Shown piece after piece: positions 26,769 to 35,402 of a stretch of 36,660 nucleotides of DNA. Below the pieces are notes generated by a model. It had not been told where the DNA came from and ran no database searches. It saw only the letters and a program-made list of their open reading frames with translations. How positions within the stretch are numbered: the first letter of the stretch is position 1; every line of letters begins with the position of its first letter. The stretch comes from an uncultured Spartobacteria bacterium (lineage in GTDB: Bacteria > Verrucomicrobiota > Verrucomicrobiia > Chthoniobacterales > UBA6821), in the NCBI GenBank assembly GCA_903933015.1, contig CAIZIQ010000335.1, positions 1-36,660 on the forward strand. The letters run 5' to 3'. A program made the translations under genes and the position numbers.

Positions 26769-28301
26769 ATGAGCAAAGGCCAAGAAAGCGCTATTTCCCC
26801 GCGTCGCGAGGAGGATTTTCCCGAGTGGTACCAGCAAGTTGTGCGGAGTGCCGAGATGGCTGAAAACTCCGAGGTCCGAGGCTGCATGGTGATCCGCCCC
26901 TGGGGCTACGCACTCTGGGAGCGCATGCAGGGAGCCCTCGACGGCATGTTCAAGGCCACCGGACACAAGAACGCCTACTTCCCCCTCTTTATTCCACTCG
27001 GACACCTTCAGAAGGAAGCCGAGCATGTCGAGGGATTTGCAAAAGAGTGCGCTGTCGTCACCCATCACCGTCTTGAACTCAAGGATGGCAAGCTCGTGCC
27101 TGCCGGCGAACTGACCGAGCCTCTCATTGTCCGTCCCACTTCCGAGACCATCATAGGCTCCACCTATGCAAAGTGGGTAAAGTCCTACCGCGACCTGCCG
27201 ATCCTGCTGAACCAGTGGGCGAATGTCGTCCGCTGGGAGCTTCGTCCCCGACTCTTCCTTCGTACCGCCGAGTTTCTCTGGCAGGAGGGACACACTGCCC
27301 ACGAGACAGAGGCCGAGGCGATCGATGAGACTGTGAAGATGCTCGGTGTATATGAGACCTTCGCGCGCGACTGGCTAGCAATCCCCGTCATCCGCGGAGA
27401 GAAGACCGCCAGCGAGCGTTTCCCCGGTGCCGTCCGCACCTACTGCATCGAGGCCATGGTTCAGGACCGCAAGGCCATTCAGGCCGGTACCTCACACTTC
27501 CTAGGTCAGAACTTTGCCAAGGCCTCCGGCATCAAGTTCCTCTCGCGTAACAACACCGAGGAACTCGCATGGACCACCAGTTGGGGCGTCAGCACCCGAC
27601 TCATCGGCACCCTGCTTATGGCACACGGGGACGACGACGGTGCCGTCCTGCCTCCGCGCATTGCAGGCACCCAGGTCGTCATCGTTCCGATCACTCCGAA
27701 GGAGGAAACACGGGCCGCCGTCCTTGCCAAGACCGAGGAGGTTGCCGCCGCACTCCGCGCTGCAACCTATGCAGGAGAGCCGCTCCGCGTCGAAATCGAC
27801 AGCCGTGACATCGGCGGAGGTACCAAGACCTGGGAATGGATCAAGAAGGGTGTGCCCGTTCGCATAGAAATCGGTCCCCGTGATCTCGAATCTGGGAGCG
27901 CCGCCATTGCCCGTCGTGACAAGGGGCCCAAGGAAAAGGAATTCCTCCAAACCGATACCCTTGCAGCACGCATCTCAGAAATTCTCGGCGAGATCCAGCA
28001 GAGCCTCCTCGACCGTGCCCTGGCCTTCCGCCGCGAGCACACCCGCAAGATCGACACCAAGGAAGAGTTTTACGCCTACTTCACGCCGAAGAATCCCGAT
28101 AAGCCCGAGATCCACGGCGGCTTTGCCCTCACCCATTGGAATGGCAGCGCAGAGGTCGAGGCGAAGATCAAGGAGGAGCTCAAGGTGACGATCCGCTGCA
28201 TCCCCGAGACCGATGATACAGAGTTCACCGAGGAAGCCGGCATCTGCCCATTCTCCGGGGAATCGAGTGCAAAGAGGGTTATTTTCGGCAAAGCCTACTA
28301 A
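26769..28301 (+). CDS. proS: Proline--tRNA ligase, short archaeal/eukaryotic-type (ProS type 3)
   Basis: EDFPEWYQQVVRSAEMAENSEVRGCMVIRPWGYALWERMQ...ELTEPLIVRPTSETIIGSTYAKWVKSYRDLPILLNQWANVVRWELRPRLFLRTAEFLWQEGHTAHET; 510 aa, no bacterial editing-domain insertion seen. Confidence 0.96.
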   Translation: MSKGQESAISPRREEDFPEWYQQVVRSAEMAENSEVRGCMVIRPWGYALWERMQGALDGMFKATGHKNAYFPLFIPLGHLQKEAEHVEGFAKECAVVTHHRLELKDGKLVPAGELTEPLIVRPTSETIIGSTYAKWVKSYRDLPILLNQWANVVRWELRPRLFLRTAEFLWQEGHTAHETEAEAIDETVKMLGVYETFARDWLAIPVIRGEKTASERFPGAVRTYCIEAMVQDRKAIQAGTSHFLGQNFAKASGIKFLSRNNTEELAWTTSWGVSTRLIGTLLMAHGDDDGAVLPPRIAGTQVVIVPITPKEETRAAVLAKTEEVAAALRAATYAGEPLRVEIDSRDIGGGTKTWEWIKKGVPVRIEIGPRDLESGSAAIARRDKGPKEKEFLQTDTLAARISEILGEIQQSLLDRALAFRREHTRKIDTKEEFYAYFTPKNPDKPEIHGGFALTHWNGSAEVEAKIKEELKVTIRCIPETDDTEFTEEAGICPFSGESSAKRVIFGKAY

Positions 28302-28318
28302 CCTTTTTCAAAGTCGTT

Positions 28319-29326
28319 ATGGCCGGCAACCTCTCCCTGCTCTGCGTGGTGGAGGATCCTGCAATCAGTCCGAGCAGCCGTTTGAGGATTTACAAGCATC
28401 TTGAAACCCTACGTGCATCGGGAATTAGGACGGAGGTGATGCTTCAGCCAAAGAGTGCCTCAGCATGGCGAGAGTTGCTCAGCAAAGCGCGTTCCTACGA
28501 TGCGGTTCTCTGGCAGAAGGTGCTTATAAGCCACTGGAATGCTCTTCGCCTCCGTATGGCTTCAAAACGGCTCCTTTTTGACCTCGATGATGCCGTATGG
28601 ATGGGAAAGAAAAACCATGTTCCCTACGTCAGTGGGAAGCAGGCGAGACGCTTCTGGTTTCTCGTGAAGCTTCTGGATGGTGCCTTGTGTGGAAGTCCTG
28701 TGCTGGAAAAGAAAGTCAGGTCTATCAAACCCCGACTGACGACCGCACTCATCCCTACGAGTGTTCCTGAACTTCCATTTGAGGATCATCTAGAGTCTGG
28801 AAGCCTCCCTTCAGTCGTTTGGGTCGGCATGGGGCCCAACGTGGTCCAGGTGGAGGCGATCGAGGAGGAATTAGTCGCAGCTCATGAGCAGCATCCGTTT
28901 CTTTTGAGGATCGTTAGTAACAGGAAGCCCTCATTTCGCGAGTTCTCCTCATGGAAATTCACCGAGTGGAGCGAGGTAGCCGAGTACGAGGCCATTCGCT
29001 CCGCCGATCTTGGGATCATGCCACTCATTGATGATGGGTTTACCCGGGGAAAATGCGCCTACAAGGCACTTCAGTACATGGCCTGCGGTTTACCAGTTGT
29101 GGCCAGTGATGTGGGGGTGAACCGTGAATGGATCGGGGAGACAGGATCCGGTTTTGTCGTGAGCCCCGGAGGGTGGGCCAAGGCATTGGGTGATCTTTTC
29201 TCAGATTCCTTGATGAGGAGAGAGATGGGACGCTCAGGATGGGAGGTTGTGAGAGCACGGTTCAGCGATGTGCAAGTCAGTCGCCAGTTGGCCGCCTCGC
29301 TTCAACAGTTAATCACTACTCGATAA
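28319..29326 (+). CDS. Glycosyltransferase (GT1/GT4-like)
   Basis: LLCVVEDPAISPSSRLRIYKHLETLRASGIRTEV...LGIMPLIDDGFTRGKCAYKALQYMACGLPVVASDVGVNREWIGETGSGFVVSPGGWAKAL. Confidence 0.85.
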   Translation: MAGNLSLLCVVEDPAISPSSRLRIYKHLETLRASGIRTEVMLQPKSASAWRELLSKARSYDAVLWQKVLISHWNALRLRMASKRLLFDLDDAVWMGKKNHVPYVSGKQARRFWFLVKLLDGALCGSPVLEKKVRSIKPRLTTALIPTSVPELPFEDHLESGSLPSVVWVGMGPNVVQVEAIEEELVAAHEQHPFLLRIVSNRKPSFREFSSWKFTEWSEVAEYEAIRSADLGIMPLIDDGFTRGKCAYKALQYMACGLPVVASDVGVNREWIGETGSGFVVSPGGWAKALGDLFSDSLMRREMGRSGWEVVRARFSDVQVSRQLAASLQQLITTR

Positions 29327-30308
29327 AAAGTATACCAGCCCTCCTGCGGGCGTGCCGGTTGCCGGGTAGGTTAATTTTGGCACGGCCTTCAGCGTCGAGT
29401 AGGGAGGCGACGCGTTCGACCTCGGCAAAGCCCGGCTCCTCAATGCCCCTGTTCTTGAGCCAGGCATGGATGACACGCCTGCGTAAAGCGGGATGAAGTT
29501 CCCTAAGAAGCTTTAGCGGGAGTGTCTCGTGCTGTGCCATGGGTGAAGAAAGCGAGGAAAGCAGGTCTTCCTCATCGGCGAGGAGGAGAGCGTTTCTAAC
29601 GATCGATCCCTTGAAGGATATGCCGAGCAGTTTCTCGATCAGTGGAAGGACTTTGAGCCGGAGTTTGTTCCGTGAGGCCTTTGCCACGGCATTTGTGTTA
29701 TCCTCACGGAACCGGATCTTTCCTGACTTTAGATAGCCGAGTAGCCCGGCCTTCGGGATTGAGAGCAGGGGGCGGAAAAGTTCGAGATCCATGCCATCCA
29801 CTGTCCGCTTGGAATGTGGTTTCATTCCGGAAAGTCCGGCGATGCCGGAGCCACGCAGGAAGTTGAACAGACAGGTCTCTACCTGATCATCTGCGTGATG
29901 CGCGAGAACCAGCACATCTGCCTTGTGCTTCTTCGCCGCGGAGCTCAGGAATCTGTAGCGCTCCTCTCTTGCTGCGGTTTCGATCGAGAGTTTTTGCTTT
30001 TTGGCATGGGTCTTCACATCCGCTGATCCTCCTTCAAAAGGGAGATCCAACTTCGCGGCGAGTTTTTTCACGAACGATGCATCCCCATCAGAGGCTTTGC
30101 CCCGCAGTCGATGATTGAAATGTGCTACCACCAGGTTTTCGTGTCCCGCCTCCAGCAGGAGATGAAGCAGGGCTACCGAGTCGGCTCCTCCGGATACAGC
30201 AACGACAAGGCGCTTCTTTTGAGTCACATCAAGCGCGCGCTTCACCTCAGATGCCAAAGGCGAGTTGTTATGAGTCGTCGAAGAAGTCTGTTTCAAAAGT
30301 CTCTTCAT
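29316..30308 (-). CDS. tilS: tRNA(Ile)-lysidine synthetase
   Basis: RLVVAVSGGADSVALLHLL...VVAHFNHRLRGKASDGDASFVKKLA...AREERYRFLSSAAKKHKADVLVLAHHADDQVETCLFNFLRGSGIAGLSGM...RPLLSIPK; PP-loop SGGADS. Confidence 0.95.
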   Translation of the reverse strand: MKRLLKQTSSTTHNNSPLASEVKRALDVTQKKRLVVAVSGGADSVALLHLLLEAGHENLVVAHFNHRLRGKASDGDASFVKKLAAKLDLPFEGGSADVKTHAKKQKLSIETAAREERYRFLSSAAKKHKADVLVLAHHADDQVETCLFNFLRGSGIAGLSGMKPHSKRTVDGMDLELFRPLLSIPKAGLLGYLKSGKIRFREDNTNAVAKASRNKLRLKVLPLIEKLLGISFKGSIVRNALLLADEEDLLSSLSSPMAQHETLPLKLLRELHPALRRRVIHAWLKNRGIEEPGFAEVERVASLLDAEGRAKINLPGNRHARRRAGILFIE

Positions 30309-30363
30309 TCCCTAATAGTCTACAGCCCAAACTGCTAACAGCCTTTGCGGCCCATTGATGCAA

Positions 30364-31629
30364 TCAGCCGATCTGCGCCGCTCCGAAGTAGGGCTGTAAT
30401 GGCTCGGGAAGGATCAGCGGGCCCCCGGGCTTGGTGTGGGTTTCGAGCAATGCCACATAGAGTCGGGGAAGGGCGGTTCCGGAACCATTCAGCGTATGGC
30501 AGAATTGGTTTTTTCCCTCGGCGTTACGGTAGCGGAGATTCATCCGTCTTGCCTGATAGTCTCCGAAGTGAGAACAACTCGAGACTTCCAAGTAGCCTCC
30601 TTGGCCCGGGGCCCAGACCTCGAGATCGTAGGTTCGGGAGGATGAGAACCCGATGTCCCCGGTGCAGAGTTCAAGCACACGGTAGGGAAGTTGCAGTAGT
30701 TGGAGCACCTTCTCAGCATCGGCGGTTAGTGATTCCAGTTCGGCCTCCGCCTGTTGCGGAGTGGTGATCTTGACCAGTTCCACCTTGTCGAACTGGTGCA
30801 TTCGGATCATTCCGCGCGTCTCGCGTCCAGCGGATCCTGCTTCGCGACGGAAGCAGGGGGTGCAGGCAGTGTATTTTAGCGGGAGCTCTGATTCGGCAAC
30901 GATCTCATCGCGGCGGATATTGGTGAGGGAAACCTCGGCGGTCGGTGTCAGGAACGCCGCACCCCCGTCAAACCCGTACATATCATCCTCAAACTTTGGT
31001 AGCTGGCCAGTTCCCTCCATACACTCACGGCGCACCAGCACCGGGGGAGCGATCTCCGTATAGCCGTGGGCGCGTGTCTGCAGATCCAGTAGGAAATTAA
31101 TGAGTGCACGCTCCAGACGTGCGCCGGCACCGGTGAAGAGCATATAGCCACTGCCACTGATCTTCGCGGCACGCTCCAGATCGAAGAGGCCGAGTCTTTC
31201 CCCGATCGACACATGATCCTCCGGATTCATAGGAGCAGGTTCCCCCCAGTGGCGGATCGCCACATTGGCATCGGCATCCTGTCCCTCGGGCAGTCCAGGC
31301 GCCGGGAGATTTGGTACGCGCAATAGCAGATCGCGCTGCTCGGCGTCCAGCTCTGCCGCAGTGCGGCCGAGTTCCTCCATCTCCGTGGCAAAACCCCTTA
31401 CCTTGGCTTCCAGATCCGAGGAGTCTCCTCCCGACTTCTTGATGATGCCGATTTCCTTGCTCAGGCGATTGCGTTCTGCCCGCAGATGCTGGACACGTGT
31501 CTCGCTCTCGCGCCGGCGGGCATCGCAGGCAAGGATCTGGTCGACAAGATCAGAGTACTGGCCGGAACGCATGGCGAGGCGGGCCTTTACGGCGGTCGCA
31601 TCCTCGCGGAGGAGTCGAATATCGAGCAT
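30364..31629 (-). CDS. serS: Serine--tRNA ligase
   Basis: MLDIRLLREDATAVKARLAMR...TGQLPKFEDDMYGFDGGAAFLTPTAEVSLTNIRRDEI...ACTPCFRREAGSAGRETRGMIRMHQFDKVELVKI...LCTGDIGFSSSRTYDLEVWAPGQGGYLEVSSCSHFGDYQARRMNLRYR. Confidence 0.98.
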   Translation of the reverse strand: MLDIRLLREDATAVKARLAMRSGQYSDLVDQILACDARRRESETRVQHLRAERNRLSKEIGIIKKSGGDSSDLEAKVRGFATEMEELGRTAAELDAEQRDLLLRVPNLPAPGLPEGQDADANVAIRHWGEPAPMNPEDHVSIGERLGLFDLERAAKISGSGYMLFTGAGARLERALINFLLDLQTRAHGYTEIAPPVLVRRECMEGTGQLPKFEDDMYGFDGGAAFLTPTAEVSLTNIRRDEIVAESELPLKYTACTPCFRREAGSAGRETRGMIRMHQFDKVELVKITTPQQAEAELESLTADAEKVLQLLQLPYRVLELCTGDIGFSSSRTYDLEVWAPGQGGYLEVSSCSHFGDYQARRMNLRYRNAEGKNQFCHTLNGSGTALPRLYVALLETHTKPGGPLILPEPLQPYFGAAQIG

Positions 31630-31767
31630 CTAAAAAGTGAAAAGTGAAAAGTGACGGGTGAAAAGACGAATCAGAAGACTCTTGGGGGACTGTATCCAAA
31701 TTCAGAATCCTTTTTTACCTTCAGACTTTCACTTTCAGACTTTCACTTTTAACTTTTCCTTATTCCC
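31630..31767. repeat. Bidirectional heptamer-periodic element between divergent serS and dnaJ (element B)
   Basis: Read toward serS: TTTTCAC CCGTCAC TTTTCAC TTTTCAC TTTTTAG then ATG. Toward dnaJ: CTTCAGA CTTTCAC TTTCAGA CTTTCAC TTTTAAC TTTTCCT TATTCCC then ATG. Perfect 10-bp inverted repeat AAAAGTGAAA (31633-31642) / TTTCACTTTT (31741-31750). Confidence 0.8.
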
Positions 31768-32724
31768 ATGGCTGCACAGTTCCGAGATTACTACGAGACC
31801 CTTGGCGTCGCCAAGGGTGCCTCTGCCGACGATATCAAGAGCGCTTTCCGCAAGCTTGCCCGGAAGCATCACCCCGACCTTGCCAAGGACAAGAAGGCTG
31901 CGGAGGAGAAGTTCAAGGAGATCAACGAGGCCTACGAGGTTCTCAGCGACCCCGAGAAGCGCAAGAAATACGACGAATACGGCGCCAACTGGCAGCACGC
32001 CGGAAATGGCTTCCCCGGTGGAGGAGGAGGACGCAGCAGAGCAGGTGGTGCCGGAGGTTTTGGGGGCTACGGGGAAGGTGATGCCTCGGATTTCCATTTC
32101 GGAGGCACCGGCTACAGTGATTTCTTCGAGCAGTTCTTCGGCACCCGTCGCGGTCGCGGCTACGGTGGCGGGGGCGGAGGTGTCGAGTTCGAGGAGACAC
32201 CCCAGAGGGGAAGGGATGTCGAGGCCGATATTCTGGTCACCCTGGAGGAAGTGCTCAACGGGGCCACGCGCCAAATCTCCTTCCGCAAGGGGAACTCCCC
32301 CGAGATCCAGACCTACACCGTCAAGATCCCCAAGGGCGTCCGCGAGAGTCAGCGCATCAGGCTTGCCGGCCAGGGAGGATCAGGTGGGGCCCGTGGAGAG
32401 GCTGGAGACCTCTACCTTCGAGTGAAACTCCAACAGCATCCCGACTACCGCTTCGAGGGAGTGGATATCTATCATGAGGTCGATGTGCCCGCATGGCAGG
32501 CTGTCCTCGGGGGTGAACTCACTATCCCGACACCCGACGGTCGTGCCAAGCTGAAGATCCCGGCGGGTACCCAGAACGGGAAAAAGTTCCGCATCCCTGG
32601 ACGTGGTCTTCCAGAAAAGGGGGGAGGGCGCGGCGATTACTACGCACTGATAGAGATTGCTATTCCCGAAACCATCACCCCGGAGCAGAAAGCTCTTTGG
32701 GAGCAGATTGCAGCTTTGGGCTAA
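31768..32724 (+). CDS. DnaJ family chaperone without zinc finger (CbpA-type)
   Basis: [69 protein letters not shown] (HPD), Gly-rich linker, and C-terminal substrate-binding domain ([23 protein letters not shown]...). No CxxCxGxG repeats. Confidence 0.95.
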   Translation: MAAQFRDYYETLGVAKGASADDIKSAFRKLARKHHPDLAKDKKAAEEKFKEINEAYEVLSDPEKRKKYDEYGANWQHAGNGFPGGGGGRSRAGGAGGFGGYGEGDASDFHFGGTGYSDFFEQFFGTRRGRGYGGGGGGVEFEETPQRGRDVEADILVTLEEVLNGATRQISFRKGNSPEIQTYTVKIPKGVRESQRIRLAGQGGSGGARGEAGDLYLRVKLQQHPDYRFEGVDIYHEVDVPAWQAVLGGELTIPTPDGRAKLKIPAGTQNGKKFRIPGRGLPEKGGGRGDYYALIEIAIPETITPEQKALWEQIAALG

Positions 32725-32783
32725 GGAATAGTGACAACCAGCAATGAATGGGTCTCTGCCCTGATTTATTCAATTGATGAGCA

Positions 32784-33806
32784 TCAATAAGTGACACCGA
32801 CTTCAGCTAGCCAAGCATCGAGCGCTGCTGCATTGCCTCGGGAATCATCCCAACACATTTCAGGAGATTCCTTTTCGCCAGCGGCCACGGCCCGTCCCAC
32901 CTCGTCGATTTCGTAGGCATAGAGATCCTCCTCGGGATGCGTCGTCTGCTGAATACGCGTTTCTCCGGTCACATGGTTAGTTGTCTGCACAAACGACTCT
33001 CCATGTCGCACAGCCCAAGGGCAGCCCACGGTGATGGTACCCTTTTCCCCCTCAATCCGGACGAGGTTTTCTCCTTTGAGGGCGATGCCACTCTGAACCA
33101 TGGCGATTAGGTCTCCATCGAAACGGAGCAGGGCGGCTGCCGTAAGATCGGTCTTTTCCCGGGGTTCTAAGCGTGCGAATCCCTTGACCTCGATAGGATC
33201 AGAAAATCTTTTGCCGATGATTTCTCCCGCGATGAGTCGTGACATCGAGACACCGTAGCATCCTACGTCGAGGATGGATCCGCCGCCGAGTTCACGGGCG
33301 TAACGGCGTTCCTCTGGATTATATGTTGGCGCCGGGTAGCTGAAGGTCGCATGAATCATGCGGATCGCACCGATGTCGTCCCTGCTAAGCGTTTCACGCA
33401 GGAGTCGCGTCTGGGGGTGGCAACGATACATGAAGGCTTCCATGAAGAAGACGCCGTTGGCCTTCGCGGACGCGAGCATCTCCTCGAGTTCTGACTGATT
33501 CATTCCAGCAGGCTTTTCACAGAGGATATTCTTGCCAGCCTCGGCGCATCGAATGGCCCACTCTTTGTGCATCGGATGGGGAGGGGCGATGTAGACCGCC
33601 TCGACTTCGGGATTGGCAATCAGGGAGGCATAGTCCCCATGGGCATGGGTTGCATCGAATTCCCGGGCAAAATCCTTGGCCTGCTCTTCCGTTCTGCTGG
33701 CCACGGCAGTCAAGGAACCGGTGGATGATTTCTTTAGGGAAGCGGCGAATCGTCGGGCGATCGATCCAGTACTAAGGATGCCCCAGTGCAGTTTTGAGAG
33801 ATTCAT
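32784..33806 (-). CDS. Gfo/Idh/MocA family oxidoreductase
   Basis: LHWGILSTGSIARRFAASLKKSSTGSLTAVASRTEEQAKDFAREFDATHAHGDYASLIANPEVEAVYIAPPHPMHKEWAIRCAEAGKNILCEKPAGMNQSELEEML. Start taken at internal Met (MNLSKLHW); ORF extends to 33851. Confidence 0.93.
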   Translation of the reverse strand: MNLSKLHWGILSTGSIARRFAASLKKSSTGSLTAVASRTEEQAKDFAREFDATHAHGDYASLIANPEVEAVYIAPPHPMHKEWAIRCAEAGKNILCEKPAGMNQSELEEMLASAKANGVFFMEAFMYRCHPQTRLLRETLSRDDIGAIRMIHATFSYPAPTYNPEERRYARELGGGSILDVGCYGVSMSRLIAGEIIGKRFSDPIEVKGFARLEPREKTDLTAAALLRFDGDLIAMVQSGIALKGENLVRIEGEKGTITVGCPWAVRHGESFVQTTNHVTGETRIQQTTHPEEDLYAYEIDEVGRAVAAGEKESPEMCWDDSRGNAAALDAWLAEVGVTY

Positions 33807-33881
33807 AGAGGAAAAAGCTACTTTCGGTGTTTTCTCCCGGGAAGTGAACACTTACATTTCGAGGCTGAACATAGCCCCTCC

Positions 33882-35402
33882 ATGAAGACCTATCCTCGGT
33901 TCCTCCTCTTTTCTCTCATACTACTTCATCCGATTTTTGCGGATGTTGTTCCCAATCAGCTTTTTTCAGACAATGCCGTGCTCCAGCAGGGAATGCAGGT
34001 TCCGGTCTGGGGTACAGCCGGAGAGGAAGAAAGAGTCACGGTGGAATTTGCCGGACAGAAGATTTCAACCATGGCCACAAACGGTGCCTGGAGTATCCGA
34101 TTGCAACCCCTCACCGCTGCAACGAATCCCCAAACCATGACGATTACGGGTTCCAATACGGTGACCCTGACAAATCTTCTGGTGGGTGAAGTCTGGCTCT
34201 GCAGCGGCCAGTCGAACATGGAGCGCCAGCTTGGTCTCAGGAATGGGCAGAAACCCTTGGTGAATTGGGAGCAGGAGGCAGCTTCAGCCAATTATCCGGA
34301 AATCCGGCAGTTTCTCGTGAAGGACACGATCGCCACGAATCCCCTCACTACGGTCGTTGGATCCTGGGCTATTTGTTCCCCTTCGACCGTCACGAATTTC
34401 ACGGCGGTGGGTTATTTCTTTGGTCGTGATCTCCACAAGAAACTGAAGGTGCCCATCGGTTTGATTCACTCCTCATGGGGAGGGACTCCCGCCGAGACCT
34501 GGACCAGACATGAGGTTCTCGCTACCAACCCTGCACTGGCTCCGATCATCCCACGCTTCACCAATGACATTGCAACATTTGCCGATCGTTTGGCGAAGTA
34601 TCAGGCCGATGAGCCTAAGCTCAAAGCCGAGTACACGAATGCCTGTGCGCAGGCGCTTGCCCAAGCCAAGCCAACACCCCGACCACCTTCCCAACCCAAG
34701 GATCCTCTTAAGAGCCAGAACAGTCCCTCGATGCTTTTCAACGGAATGATCAATCCGCTGCTTCCCTATGCCATCCGTGGTGCCATCTGGTACCAGGGGG
34801 AATCGAATGGAGGGCGGGCAAAGGAGTACCGAGATCTCTTCCCCGCGATGATCGCCGATTGGCGATTGCTCTGGAATCAGGGTGATTTTCCATTCCTTTT
34901 CGTCCAGTTGGCTCCTTACAAGGGGACTGGCCCCGAAATCCGGGAGGCACAGTTCCTGACACTTCAGAAGTCAACGAACACCGCCATGGCCGTGATCACT
35001 GATTATGGTGATGCTGACAATATTCATCCGACCGAGAAGGAACCGGTCGGCCAGCGTCTCGCGCTTGCAGCTCGTGCCCTCGCCTACGATGAGAAGGTTG
35101 AATACTCCGGCCCGCTTTACTCTGGTTCGCAGGTCCAGGGAAACAAGTTGACGATTACGTTCACCCATATCGGTGGCGGTCTTCTTTCAAAAGATGGTCC
35201 CCTGAAAGGCTTCACAATCGCGGGAGCGGACAAGAAATTCCTGCCTGCTCAAGCTGAAATCACCGGCGAGACCGTTACGGTTTCCAGTCCCGAGGTGAGT
35301 ACACCCGTCGCCGTCCGCTATGGATGGACGAATGTTCCCGATGTGAATCTCTTTAATAAAGAGGGTCTTCCTGCTTCTCCTTTCCGTACCGATGTTGAAT
35401 AA
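33882..35402 (+). CDS. Secreted sialate O-acetylesterase-like protein (SGNH family)
   Basis: Signal-like MKTYPRFLLFSLILLHPIFA; NQLFSDNAVLQQGMQVPVWGTA; VGEVWLCSGQSNMERQL; PIGLIHSSWGGTPAETWT; GAIWYQGESNGGRAKEYRDLFPAMIADWR; DNIHPTEKEPVGQRLALAARALAY. Confidence 0.93.
   Translation: MKTYPRFLLFSLILLHPIFADVVPNQLFSDNAVLQQGMQVPVWGTAGEEERVTVEFAGQKISTMATNGAWSIRLQPLTAATNPQTMTITGSNTVTLTNLLVGEVWLCSGQSNMERQLGLRNGQKPLVNWEQEAASANYPEIRQFLVKDTIATNPLTTVVGSWAICSPSTVTNFTAVGYFFGRDLHKKLKVPIGLIHSSWGGTPAETWTRHEVLATNPALAPIIPRFTNDIATFADRLAKYQADEPKLKAEYTNACAQALAQAKPTPRPPSQPKDPLKSQNSPSMLFNGMINPLLPYAIRGAIWYQGESNGGRAKEYRDLFPAMIADWRLLWNQGDFPFLFVQLAPYKGTGPEIREAQFLTLQKSTNTAMAVITDYGDADNIHPTEKEPVGQRLALAARALAYDEKVEYSGPLYSGSQVQGNKLTITFTHIGGGLLSKDGPLKGFTIAGADKKFLPAQAEITGETVTVSSPEVSTPVAVRYGWTNVPDVNLFNKEGLPASPFRTDVE

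Noticed and set aside
13422-31767. Interpretation of the heptamer arrays as a CRISPR array or transposon termini
   Set aside because: Units are 7 nt, degenerate and without spacers; no cas or transposase genes and no target-site duplications seen.
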